Shown: positions 1 through 7,481 of the stretch, in pieces
Position numbering within the stretch: the stretch's first letter is position 1
Layout: each line of letters begins with the position of its first letter
Origin: Bacillus sp. Xin1
Lineage (GTDB): Bacteria > Bacillota > Bacilli > Bacillales > Bacillaceae_G
DNA length: 48,147 nucleotides
NCBI RefSeq assembly: GCF_013314535.1
Contig: NZ_JABUAE010000034.1
Coordinates: 1 to 48,147, forward strand
Direction of reading: 5' to 3'
Translations under genes and position numbers: made by a program
The notes under the pieces: generated by a model
Database searches by the model: none
The model's input: only the letters and a program-made list of their open reading frames with translations
What the model was told of the DNA's origin: nothing

Positions 1-552
1 GGAGCAGGCAAAGGTCCGGGAGCAGGTGAGGGTCCAGGAGCAGGCAAAGGTCCGGGAGCAGGCAAAGGTCCGGGAGCAGGTGAGGGTCCAGGAGCAGGCA
101 AAGGTCCGGGAGCAGGTGAGGGTCCAGGAGCAGGCAAAGGTCCGGGAGCAGGTGAGGGTCTAGGAGCAGGTGAGGGTCCAGGAGCAGGCAAAGGTCCGGG
201 AGCAGGCAAAGGTCCGGGAGCAGGTGAGGGTCCAGGAGCAGGTGAAGGTCCGGGAGCAGGTGAAGGTCCAGGAGCAGGCAAAGGTCCGGGAGCAGGCAAA
301 GGTCCGGGAGCAGGTGAAGGTCCAGGAGCAGGTGAGGGTCCAGGAGCAGGTGAAGGTCCGGGAGCAGGTGAAGGTCCAGGAGCAGGTAAAGGTCCGGGAG
401 CAGGCGAAGGTCCAGGAAAAGCTAAAGAGCCGGTGAAAGAACCAAGCAAAGAGCCAGTGAAAGAACCAAGCAAAGAGCCAGTGAAAGAACCAAGCAAAGA
501 GCCAGTGAAAGAACCAAACAAAGAACCAAACAAAGAACCATCTGGACAATAA
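1..552 (+). CDS. 3' part of a silk-like glycine-rich hexapeptide repeat protein (5' end outside window)
   Basis: Frame 1 is open from the window edge to TAA at 550-552. It encodes 23 contiguous hexapeptides GAG[K/E]GP (1-414), ten with Lys and thirteen with Glu; one unit (145-162) ends in Leu instead of Pro. A charged tail built on EPVKEPSK and EPNK repeats follows, ending SGQ. Glycine occupies every second residue, unlike collagen (every third) and like silk fibroin GAGAGS. Codon use is linked to unit type: Lys units mostly use GGC-AAA-GGT-CCG and Glu units GGT-GAG/GAA-GGT, as expected if 18-bp units spread by slippage or unequal crossing-over. No LPXTG or transmembrane anchor is present in the visible C-terminus. 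The amino-terminal domain and therefore the function are unknown; a secreted or surface-exposed protein is plausible but not shown. Confidence 0.75.
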   Translation, partial: GAGKGPGAGEGPGAGKGPGAGKGPGAGEGPGAGKGPGAGEGPGAGKGPGAGEGLGAGEGPGAGKGPGAGKGPGAGEGPGAGEGPGAGEGPGAGKGPGAGKGPGAGEGPGAGEGPGAGEGPGAGEGPGAGKGPGAGEGPGKAKEPVKEPSKEPVKEPSKEPVKEPSKEPVKEPNKEPNKEPSGQ

Positions 553-597
553 CACTTAGATTGTTCTTCATTACTATTTAATACAAATGTAACAGTG

Positions 598-630
598 AGC
601 AAGAGCCTTCATGGTAGAGAGGCTCTTGCT
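598..630 (+). terminator. hairpin after the repeat-protein gene
   Basis: AGCAAGAGCC pairs with GGCTCTTGCT around a 13-nt loop, 45 bp after the stop codon. There is no U-run after it, so it is either a weak terminator or a 3'-end stabilising hairpin. Confidence 0.5.
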
Positions 631-695
631 TATCGACTAGCAATTTATGTTGCAAATAAACTCTATACATACGGAATGTACCTCGCTACTACTAT

Positions 696-729
696 TTTTA
701 AAAGAAGACAACTAACACTTCTTTTAAAA
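696..729. repeat. 12-bp perfect inverted repeat
   Basis: TTTTAAAAGAAG (696-707) and CTTCTTTTAAAA (718-729) pair perfectly around a 10-nt loop. The stem is AT-rich; a terminator-like role is possible on either strand. Confidence 0.5.
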
Positions 730-1093
730 CAATGAGGGCCGCTTTTTGCGGTTAAGTAATGAATTTAAATTGTAAATCGGCTTTAGAAGTGAACACAATA
801 GGCTGGCATTAATATCGAGGATTCATTCAAAAAACAAAAAGGATTAGATGAGATGTCTAAGCATTGTAACCTTTAAAAAAATATTAGAACGGCGTTAGAA
901 AATCATGGCTATAAAAATTTTTATATTAACGCCAGAACGGCTAGATGGTAGGCACTCTAAAGTACCTCATTTAGATGCGTTACGGAGAACCGCATCATAA
1001 GTATAAGTAACCGATAGTGATTTGATTTTAAAAGCGGATTGTTTATTTTAGGTCTATCGGAATAATTTTAATAAAAATTAGAATTAAGAAATT

Positions 1094-1138
1094 AGCACTG
1101 ATCTTTGTGTATGATGGAGTGCTTTTTTATTTTTTTTC
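1094..1138 (+). terminator. intrinsic terminator of an unidentified upstream transcript
   Basis: AGCACT pairs with AGTGCT around an 18-nt loop and is followed by TTTTTTATTTTTTTT. No gene immediately upstream explains it. Confidence 0.6.
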
Positions 1139-1272
1139 ATTACTATATCAATTCCGATTACTTTAATTTTAATTCGCATGTAATTAAATAATATGCTGAT
1201 TAAAGGATTATACAAATATTGGGTGGAACGAAGTATACTCAATATAGATAAAGATAAACAATTTAATTAGGA

Positions 1273-2745
1273 GTGATTTTTATATTTAGGAAAAATGCAA
1301 AAAGGATACTTATATCATTATTAACAAACCCAATATTAATAATTGGATACTGGATTTTTTGTTATGAGTTAGCTTTATTCTGTATGTACGGAAGAATGAA
1401 TTATAATATTTATATTTTATTATTATGTATAGTATTTTTTATATCTATCATTACATTTACTACAATGAAAATTATAAAAGATAGAGAATATGAATCTAAA
1501 AAATTAACTAATTTAACTGCATGGAAATACATTTCTATTATCATTATTGTTGTAATCACATCATTTTATGGGGTACAGATTTATAAAAGTGCAACAAATT
1601 ATAATGGCAAACTTGCATGGTTTATAGAAAGGTTAAAATATGAAAGATCAATTAAATTTAAACATAATAATATATATGAATATGGAGTAGAAGGTATTTT
1701 TGAAGATATAAATAAAAAATATCCTTTGCCAAAGAAATTATATATGGCAACTGATTTTGATCTTACATTTCGTTCAGATGGAACAATCACAGCGTTTGAT
1801 ACATTTGTTTATGGGAAAAATGCTGATGGGAAAGAGGAAACTTATTTAATAGCTTATGATAAGAAGAAGTCAGAAGATATTACTGTAATACAAGATGGGT
1901 ATGCAAATCCTGATTATGATGATGATAAACTAGTAGAACCTCTAATTAAAACGGTTAAGGCTATTCCAGTTAAGCGAACAGTTAGTAAGTGGAATGAAAG
2001 TAAGTATGGATTGATTTATTACGGGAAAAGGAATTGGGGATACAATACAGAGGGAATTATTAATATTAATGAGGATGGTAAGGAGCATAAACTTGAAGAA
2101 GCAGCTTCTGAAATCATTGGATATACTGTATCTATATTCGTCCCTGGAAAAGAGAAAGAGTTAGTACCTGCTAGATATAACTTAATAGGTGACCAAAATT
2201 GGAGTAAACCAAACAGTAATTCAAATCAAAAGAGCTCCAAAGAGAAGGGTGTAACGAATAACAAGGAACAGTTTTTCCTATCGAAAGAAGTTGGTTATAA
2301 ACTAAGTATTACAGATAAAGCATTAGGTAGTGCTTTTTACTCGCTAAGCAAGACGATTGATGGAGGTAAAACATGGGAGGTTATAAATACAGACCCATTC
2401 ATCGGAGGAATTGGTAGTGTATCAGGAATAACTTTTATAAATGATAAACTTGGATTTTTAGGAGCAATCCACCCTTCTAGTACTAACGGAGAGTTATATC
2501 GTACAGATGATGGGGGCATATCTTTTAAAAAGGTAAATTATACACCTCGTGAAGTAAAGTTAGATAGTGGACAGTCTATAAGTCCTTTTGATTCTCCAGG
2601 TATGCCTTATGAGAAAGATGGAGTTTTTAATATGTTAGTTGGACAAGGAGCAGATGGAGATTATAATGGCGGTAGTAGCGCACTTTATCAATCGAAAGAT
2701 AAAGGAGAGACATGGGAATATATAAGGGAAGTTAAAAAAAGTTAG
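1273..2745 (+). CDS. membrane-anchored protein with Asp-box (BNR-like) repeats
   Basis: About 490 residues. The N-terminus has two to three hydrophobic helices (roughly residues 10-35, 45-65 and 85-105), then a long domain that is probably extracellular. The C-terminal third has three Asp-box motifs of sialidase/Vps10 type: IDGGKTWEV, DDGGISFKK and KDKGETWEY. Three boxes are too few for a full beta-propeller unless other blades have diverged. Start is uncertain: AGGAG at 1268-1272 directly abuts the GTG at 1273, so translation may begin a few codons later; the codon at the ideal spacing is ATA (1282). No function can be assigned; BNR repeats are structural and no sialidase active site was recognised. 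Base composition is more AT-rich than the neighbouring core genes, which fits an accessory gene. Confidence 0.65.
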   Translation: MIFIFRKNAKRILISLLTNPILIIGYWIFCYELALFCMYGRMNYNIYILLLCIVFFISIITFTTMKIIKDREYESKKLTNLTAWKYISIIIIVVITSFYGVQIYKSATNYNGKLAWFIERLKYERSIKFKHNNIYEYGVEGIFEDINKKYPLPKKLYMATDFDLTFRSDGTITAFDTFVYGKNADGKEETYLIAYDKKKSEDITVIQDGYANPDYDDDKLVEPLIKTVKAIPVKRTVSKWNESKYGLIYYGKRNWGYNTEGIININEDGKEHKLEEAASEIIGYTVSIFVPGKEKELVPARYNLIGDQNWSKPNSNSNQKSSKEKGVTNNKEQFFLSKEVGYKLSITDKALGSAFYSLSKTIDGGKTWEVINTDPFIGGIGSVSGITFINDKLGFLGAIHPSSTNGELYRTDDGGISFKKVNYTPREVKLDSGQSISPFDSPGMPYEKDGVFNMLVGQGADGDYNGGSSALYQSKDKGETWEYIREVKKS

Positions 2746-2770
2746 AGTTAGTACTAGGGTTAAATAAAAG

Positions 2771-2798
2771 GTTCACCGTTGCAGGTGTAACGGTGAAC
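2771..2798 (+). terminator. hairpin downstream of the Asp-box gene
   Basis: GTTCACCGTT and AACGGTGAAC form a perfect 10-bp stem with an 8-nt loop, 26 bp after the stop. There is no strong U-run. Confidence 0.5.
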
Positions 2799-2881
2799 AA
2801 TACTATGAGTAAATTGGTTTTAAGTATATAACTGTTTTTCCCCCCTACACAGGAGAAGTACGGAACATAAATAATAAAAAC

Positions 2882-2919
2882 AAAGAAGCAGAAAATTACT
2901 TAGGATTTCTTGCTTCTTT
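2882..2919 (-). terminator. bidirectional terminator between convergent genes
   Basis: AAAGAAGCA pairs with TGCTTCTTT. T-rich sequence follows on both strands, so it can stop the Asp-box gene from the left and the L,D-transpeptidase gene from the right. Confidence 0.65.
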
Positions 2920-2956
2920 ATTTTTATAAAGAAAATACTTGAGATACTGCTATTTG

Positions 2957-4402
2957 TTAGTACACGATAACGGGTTCATAAGTACTGAGATTATCATATA
3001 CGGTTTTAGCAATGCTAGGAGGGAGATTGACACATCCGCCCGAACCACCCGTTAGATAGGCATTATTTGCCCAATTTGTCCGCCAGCCGGCATCGTGGAA
3101 CCCTTGTCCGCTGTTTGTGAACGGAGCCCAGTAATCTACTTTAACGGAATAATCAGGTTTACCTACTGCGCTGCCTTTGAGTGTGTACGGTGATCGTTTA
3201 TAGAGGATATACCACACACCTGGTGATGTATCTTCACTTGTGCTATGTTTACCAGTTACTACATTCGTTGAGACTGCCAATTTTCCATCTTTGTAAATCC
3301 AAATTTGCTGTTCTGCAATCGACACTTCCGCATACGTGTCCCCAATGCCATTATTTGCTGTTGTTTCATAACCGATGCCTTCTTTATTCCAGCCATTTCC
3401 GTAAATATTAGAAGCGGAAAGCGATTTTTCCCCTTTTTCGAAGGCTTCTTGGATTCGTTTTGCTTCTTTTTCAACATTTATTGCCCAGCCATAGCCTTGT
3501 CCTTTTACTGATATGACCGAACCAGAATGGGTTTTAAATGTGAAGTCTTTATTTAATGTTGATTTAGAATTATTAATTTCAGCAATCTTGTTCTTAATGT
3601 CGCTCGCGTCGATTGTAACTTTCATATCCTTTGACATAGAGGCATTTTTAATTAGATCTTTAGCTTTTAAAGAGTAAACTTCATTTTGTACCTTATAATC
3701 AATGGTTTGTTGAAGAAGATCTTGTAATGCTTTCTCCTCTTTTTTTATAATCGGATTGTTTTCTTTAATAGGCTGTATGTATACAGGGGTTAAATGGATT
3801 TCACTTTTATACTTTTTCTTGTCGTAATCCTTTAATAGACTAGCAACATCATACTGTTCTCCGTCAACGCTTTTTGAGATAAAAGCCTTGCCCTGTTCGA
3901 GCTTCGCCATAGCATCTTGAGGCGCTTTTAAATCTTTATTCGTAGAGATGAGTTTTTCTTCTACAATTTTTTTCATCGTTTCGCTTCGATACTGATTCGT
4001 CTTTTTCGGTAGCAGTGAATAATTTTTTTCCTTTGAGGAAGGGAAAAATGTCCACTGGCTTTTTAATAGCTTCTTAATTTGAGGCAAATCTTTTTCCGTA
4101 AGTTCCGTTTGCGTATCTTTTTCATCTAAAATTTGTTGTTGGCCGACATAGACCTTGTTTTCTAATCCAGATGTTTTTAATTTCTGCATTACCTGATCAG
4201 TAGTTAGACCGCCGACCTTTGTATCATTAATCGTAACCTGTGAATTGAAACGAGTTGCCTGATAATAACTCATTCCCCCAATTAGAAGTGCAAGTATAAC
4301 GAAGCCACCCGTTGTGACAAACTTCCAATTTTTAAAACGCTTGCTTGAGTTTGCTCGTTTTCTATCAACCTCTTCAACTGATTCATTTATTGTGTTGTTC
4401 AT
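2957..4402 (-). CDS. membrane-anchored L,D-transpeptidase (YkuD family) with peptidoglycan-binding region
   Basis: 481 residues from ATG at 4402; GGAGG at 4411-4415 is 8 nt away, which favours this start over the in-frame GTG at 4417. A cytoplasmic N-terminus (about 25 residues) is followed by one transmembrane helix (about residues 26-45) and a long extracytoplasmic linker of the type found before YkuD domains. The C-terminal YkuD catalytic domain has the conserved His in GFHDAGWR and the nucleophile region SGGCVNLP. The family makes 3-3 cross-links in peptidoglycan through an acyl-enzyme on the Cys. It is monocistronic, with terminator hairpins on its 3' side and a nested palindrome upstream (4455-4495). 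Confidence 0.88.
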   Translation of the reverse strand: MNNTINESVEEVDRKRANSSKRFKNWKFVTTGGFVILALLIGGMSYYQATRFNSQVTINDTKVGGLTTDQVMQKLKTSGLENKVYVGQQQILDEKDTQTELTEKDLPQIKKLLKSQWTFFPSSKEKNYSLLPKKTNQYRSETMKKIVEEKLISTNKDLKAPQDAMAKLEQGKAFISKSVDGEQYDVASLLKDYDKKKYKSEIHLTPVYIQPIKENNPIIKKEEKALQDLLQQTIDYKVQNEVYSLKAKDLIKNASMSKDMKVTIDASDIKNKIAEINNSKSTLNKDFTFKTHSGSVISVKGQGYGWAINVEKEAKRIQEAFEKGEKSLSASNIYGNGWNKEGIGYETTANNGIGDTYAEVSIAEQQIWIYKDGKLAVSTNVVTGKHSTSEDTSPGVWYILYKRSPYTLKGSAVGKPDYSVKVDYWAPFTNSGQGFHDAGWRTNWANNAYLTGGSGGCVNLPPSIAKTVYDNLSTYEPVIVY

Positions 4403-4454
4403 AAATATTTCCTCCACATACCTAATATAATCCCGGTATCAACGTCAACCGACT

Positions 4455-4495
4455 GTAAACTAGTGTTTTGCATCCAAAACCATTGATTAGTTTAC
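4455..4495. repeat. nested palindrome upstream of the L,D-transpeptidase gene
   Basis: The outer arms GTAAACTA (4455-4462) and TAGTTTAC (4488-4495) are perfect. Inside them GTTTTG-CATC-CAAAAC (4465-4480) forms a second perfect hairpin. The position 53-93 bp upstream of the minus-strand start fits an operator or a 5'-UTR hairpin. Confidence 0.5.
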
Positions 4496-4598
4496 CTTAT
4501 TATTCTTAAATTTTCACTACTTTTTACCAGGTTTTATAGTGTTGAGTCGGTCAAATTTGGATGTTTGTCAATAGAATGAAAGTGTTAATAACCAGTAG

Positions 4599-4697
4599 AC
4601 CAAGAAGTTTCTAAAGGAGTGCGAAGAGTGGGAGAAAAATGTACAGCATAAAGAAGAGTTGCAGAAGTTCTTGCAGGAACATGGATGGCGTTCGTGA
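4599..4697 (+). pseudogene. possible C-terminal remnant of a lost gene
   Basis: The frame after TAG (4596-4598) reads about 32 residues of protein-like, Glu/Lys-rich helical sequence (KECEEWEKNVQHKEELQKF followed by LQEHGWRS) to TGA at 4695-4697. It has no start codon or ribosome binding site. The amphipathic character suggests coding ancestry, but the parent family was not recognised. Confidence 0.3.
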
Positions 4698-4874
4698 ACT
4701 AGATTGTACACTATTGATTTAATATGTATAGTCTATGCGCATAATACATTGGCAGAAGTAGACACTAAATGAGCTCCCTTGTGTTACTATGAGAAGAAGA
4801 TTAAGAAAAACATCATAGAGTACTTAGAATTTTTGTTTTATGTAACGGAAAAAGAAAGGCGGTGAGTCTGTTAA

Positions 4875-4908
4875 TAAAAACATGAATAGGCAAATATCTA
4901 TGTTTTTA
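4875..4908 (+). promoter_or_regulatory. hairpin in the truA2 leader
   Basis: TAAAAACAT (4875-4883) pairs with ATGTTTTTA (4900-4908), ending 13 nt before the truA2 ATG. No clear Shine-Dalgarno lies between hairpin and start. A 23-codon frame beginning at ATG 4882 runs across the truA2 start and stops near 4953, so translational coupling is possible. Confidence 0.4.
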
Positions 4909-4921
4909 ATAGCAGAAAACA

Positions 4922-5659
4922 ATGAACAACTACAAATTAACAATTCAATATGACGGCGGCCGCTATAAGGGATGGCAGCGCCTTGGGAATAACGATAATA
5001 CCATTCAAGGAAAAATCGAAAGTGTATTATCAGAAATGATTGGACAAGAAATAGAAATCATTGGTTGCAGTAGAACAGATGCAGGAGTACATGCCCTGAA
5101 TCAAGTAGCTAACTTTAAGGTTGATGAAAAACTAGCAGAAACGAAAGTGAAAAAGTATTTAAATCAATACGTACCAAACGATATTAGTATTACGGATGTG
5201 GAGCAAGTTCCTGAACGTTTCCATGCTCGCTACAACTCAAAAGCGAAAACGTATTTATATAAGATTTGGAATGAGGAACATACGAATCCATTTATGCGTA
5301 AATACAGCATGCACGTTCCAAAAAAGTTAAATATTGAAAGTATGCAAAAAGCAGCTCAATATTTAATTGGTTCACATGATTTTACTGCTTTTTCAAATGC
5401 TAAATCTAAGAAAAAGTCGATGGTTCGGGAAGTATATATGCTTGATGTCGCAGAAAGTGAAGGTTTTATCCAAATTAGAGTGAGCGGAAATGGATTTCTT
5501 CATAATATGGTGAGAAAGATTGTTGGGGCTTTAGTAGAAGTTGGCTTAGGTCAGTTAGATGCAGATGCGATCCCGCAAATTTTAGAAGCGAAACAACGAA
5601 ATCAAATTAACTGTCTTGCGGATGCGAGTGGATTGTATTTGGAGAAGGTAGATTTTTAG
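4922..5659 (+). CDS. truA2: tRNA pseudouridine synthase A, second copy
   Basis: 245 residues, the usual TruA length. TruA converts uridine to pseudouridine at positions 38-40 of the anticodon arm of tRNAs. The start MNNYKLTIQYDG fits the family, and the catalytic Asp is D53 in the signature GCSRTDAGVHA. The C-terminal half carries the FLHNMVRKIVG motif. Bacillus normally has one truA in the ribosomal-protein/ecf cluster; this copy stands alone between a remnant-rich intergenic region and a terminator, so it is best called a paralogue (B. cereus-group genomes carry a TruA2). The ribosome binding site is weak (GCAGAAAACA before ATG), which suggests low or coupled translation. Confidence 0.92.
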   Translation: MNNYKLTIQYDGGRYKGWQRLGNNDNTIQGKIESVLSEMIGQEIEIIGCSRTDAGVHALNQVANFKVDEKLAETKVKKYLNQYVPNDISITDVEQVPERFHARYNSKAKTYLYKIWNEEHTNPFMRKYSMHVPKKLNIESMQKAAQYLIGSHDFTAFSNAKSKKKSMVREVYMLDVAESEGFIQIRVSGNGFLHNMVRKIVGALVEVGLGQLDADAIPQILEAKQRNQINCLADASGLYLEKVDF

Positions 5660-5690
5660 ATAATTTGGTAGTTGATATAGATATAAATCA

Positions 5691-5722
5691 AAAAGGAAGG
5701 GGGAACAACCCTTCCTTTTTTT
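5691..5722 (+). terminator. intrinsic terminator of truA2
   Basis: AAAAGGAAGGG pairs with CCCTTCCTTTT around a 7-nt loop, followed by a T-run. Confidence 0.85.
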
Positions 5723-5772
5723 GAGTGTACTTATAGAAATTGTAAAGAAATCAAGATGATATATAGGTCTTC

Positions 5773-7179
5773 TTAGCTGTTTAAATTATATTTTTTTAAT
5801 CGATATTGCAGGTTTTGCCTACTGAGCCCTAAAAATTTTGCTGTTTGTGAGATATTACCTTTATTTTCTTTAAGAATTTGATGAATGTATTCTTTTTCCA
5901 TTTCTTTTATTGTGTATTTTAAAGGTTTAGGCGTATCATCTGTATTCCGATTAGTTAGCGATGGATGGACTTCAAATTCTCTTTTGGTTAGATCATAAAA
6001 GCGTTTAGGTATATGGAACGTTGTAATGAATTCTTCATCTTCTATTAAGTTCATAGAGCCTTCAATCATATGTTCTAACTCCCTTACATTACCAGGCCAA
6101 TCGTAGTTATAAAAGCAGTCTTTTACGTTTGAATCTATCCCTTTTACTTTTAAGCCAAATTCGATATTATATTTTTCAATAAAATGATGAACAAGCATGG
6201 GGACATCTTCTTTTCGCTCTCTTAGAGGTGGTAAAAATAAAGTTACAACGCTTAATCGATAATATAGGTCTCTCCTTAATCGATTGTGTGTTATGGCTTC
6301 AACAGGGTCCTCATTAATGGTTGCTATGATTCGGACATCTACTTCTTTTTCTTGTGCTCCTCCGACTCTTCGTATTGTTTTATCTTGTATAGCACGCAAT
6401 AATTTAGCTTGAAGAGCTGGACTTAATGAGTTAATTTCATCTAGCAATAAAGTCCCGCCATTAGCTTCTTCAAATAAACCAGGTTTATCTATTGCACCTG
6501 TAAAAGCGCCTTTGTTCGTTCCGAATAACAGACTTTCCATTAGGGTCTCTGGTATAGCAGCGCAATTTTGTGAGATAAAAGGCTTTGTTGAACGATGACT
6601 TTCATTATGAATACTTTGCGCAAATAATTCTTTCCCAGTTCCTGTTTCTCCTACGATAAGTATGGAAGAGGATGTACGTGTGACTTTTTTTGCTTCTGTA
6701 ATAATCGAGTGAGTTGCTCTAGAATTACCTATTATATGATTAAAGGTAAACTTAGTGTTTTGCCTTCGATTAAGACTTGTTTTCATCATCGACTTTAATT
6801 GGGTAATGTCTTTTGAAATTTCAACAGCACCTTTGATTTTTCCATTTTCTATTATAGGGAAGGTATCATTAATTGTTGTAATCTCTTTTCCTTTATTATT
6901 AAAATAAGTCTGTTTTACGTTTTTTTTAGTTTTTCCGAGTTTTAGTGCCTCTATAAGAGTGCTAGTTTGATTCTCTTCAAATACAAATACCTCTAAAGGA
7001 TTTTTGTATAGTATGTCTTTACGATCCATCGATTCGATTTCCATCATTTTCTGATTGTAGATTACCGTTTTACTTTCCTCATTAATAATATGGATCCCAA
7101 TATCAAGTTCATTGAGTAAATTTTCATATAGCATATTCATCTCAACTAATTTTTTGAAATTGATTTCTTCTGTATGCAT
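5773..7179 (-). CDS. sigma-54-dependent transcriptional activator (PAS / AAA+ / Fis-type HTH), RocR-like
   Basis: 468 residues. An N-terminal PAS-like sensor (about residues 15-125) lacks a phosphorylatable receiver domain, so it probably senses a small molecule. The central AAA+ domain has Walker A GETGTGKE at residues 177-184, the sigma-54 contact loop GAFTGA and Walker B GGTLLLDEIN. The C-terminal Fis-type helix-turn-helix includes ISQTAKFLGLSRQNLQYRLKK. Such proteins bind upstream sites and use ATP to open RNA polymerase carrying sigma-54. The gene is divergent from a -24/-12 promoter at 7359-7375 with a palindromic site at 7245-7270, so the genes at 7482-9368 are its likely targets. RocR, the arginine/ornithine catabolism regulator, is the closest B. 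subtilis analogue in layout. Ligand unknown. The start is ATG at 7179 with GGAGA about 10 nt upstream. Confidence 0.9.
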   Translation of the reverse strand: MHTEEINFKKLVEMNMLYENLLNELDIGIHIINEESKTVIYNQKMMEIESMDRKDILYKNPLEVFVFEENQTSTLIEALKLGKTKKNVKQTYFNNKGKEITTINDTFPIIENGKIKGAVEISKDITQLKSMMKTSLNRRQNTKFTFNHIIGNSRATHSIITEAKKVTRTSSSILIVGETGTGKELFAQSIHNESHRSTKPFISQNCAAIPETLMESLLFGTNKGAFTGAIDKPGLFEEANGGTLLLDEINSLSPALQAKLLRAIQDKTIRRVGGAQEKEVDVRIIATINEDPVEAITHNRLRRDLYYRLSVVTLFLPPLRERKEDVPMLVHHFIEKYNIEFGLKVKGIDSNVKDCFYNYDWPGNVRELEHMIEGSMNLIEDEEFITTFHIPKRFYDLTKREFEVHPSLTNRNTDDTPKPLKYTIKEMEKEYIHQILKENKGNISQTAKFLGLSRQNLQYRLKKYNLNS

Positions 7180-7244
7180 GTATCATCTTCTCCTTGTTAT
7201 ACCCTATGAAGACTGACTTTTTATAATTTTATTAAAATTTCATC

Positions 7245-7270
7245 AAAAGCGCAAAAATTTTTGCGCTTTT
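7245..7270. promoter_or_regulatory. perfect 26-bp palindrome, likely activator binding site (UAS)
   Basis: AAAAGCGCAAAAA (7245-7257) is directly followed by its exact reverse complement TTTTTGCGCTTTT (7258-7270). It lies about 100 bp upstream of the -24/-12 promoter, the usual distance for an enhancer bound by a Fis-type activator. It also lies 66 bp before the activator's own start, so autoregulation is possible. Confidence 0.7.
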
Positions 7271-7296
7271 TCCGATTAAAAACTTAAAAATGATAG

Positions 7297-7310
7297 AAAA
7301 AATTTTGCAC
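7297..7310. promoter_or_regulatory. second, degenerate UAS half-site
   Basis: AAAAAATTTTGCAC resembles one half plus the centre of the 7245-7270 palindrome (AAAAATTTTTGCGC). The axes are about 45 bp apart. Pairs of UAS copies are typical for sigma-54 activators, but this copy is imperfect. Confidence 0.4.
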
Positions 7311-7358
7311 TTATTAAGTTTTTTTGTAAACATCTCTAATTTTACAAGGGAATTGAAG

Positions 7359-7375
7359 TTGGTATGCATTTTGCA
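7359..7375 (+). promoter_or_regulatory. sigma-54 (-24/-12) promoter
   Basis: TTGGTATGCATTTTGCA fits the sigma-54 consensus TTGGCACG-N4-TTGCA, with the invariant GG (7361-7362) and GC (7373-7374) separated by 10 bp. The predicted transcript start is near 7386, about 95 bp before the first gene. Confidence 0.8.
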
Positions 7376-7481
7376 TTCATAGTAAATGAAAGCTCTAAAT
7401 TAAAATACTAGGGGTGAGTTGAAAGTTTTATAAAGTGTATAACTTTTTAGCAACATTTAATAAGAAAGAGGAGGTTACAAA

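Larger units (their letters stand above)
553..1272. other. 720-bp stretch without a convincing gene; hairpins and a terminator
   Basis: No intact gene is visible. Hairpins lie at 598-630, 696-729 and 739-751. A frame near 889-951 reads a short protein-like stretch (ENHGYKNFYINARTARW) ending at TAG, and may be a decayed gene. A 7-bp inverted repeat (CCGATAG/CTATCGG, 1011-1060) is followed by an intrinsic terminator at 1094-1138, which suggests that something in this stretch is, or was, transcribed rightward. Either a gene remnant or a small structured RNA would fit. Confidence 0.4.
4403..4921. other. 519-bp intergenic region with nested palindrome and gene remnant
   Basis: This lies between the divergent L,D-transpeptidase and truA2. 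It holds the palindrome at 4455-4495, a short decayed reading frame at 4599-4697 and a hairpin at 4875-4908 just before truA2. I see no other gene. Confidence 0.5.

Noticed and set aside
160-555. Open frame on the minus strand through the hexapeptide repeat (Phe/Trp/Cys/Ser-rich)
   Set aside because: It is the antisense of the repeat; composition is implausible, and frame 1 on the plus strand continues with the EPVKEPSK tail and a stop.
7245-7270. 26-bp palindrome as an intrinsic terminator
   Set aside because: Nothing on the plus strand lies upstream to terminate, and on the minus strand it is upstream of the activator gene; an activator site fits better.
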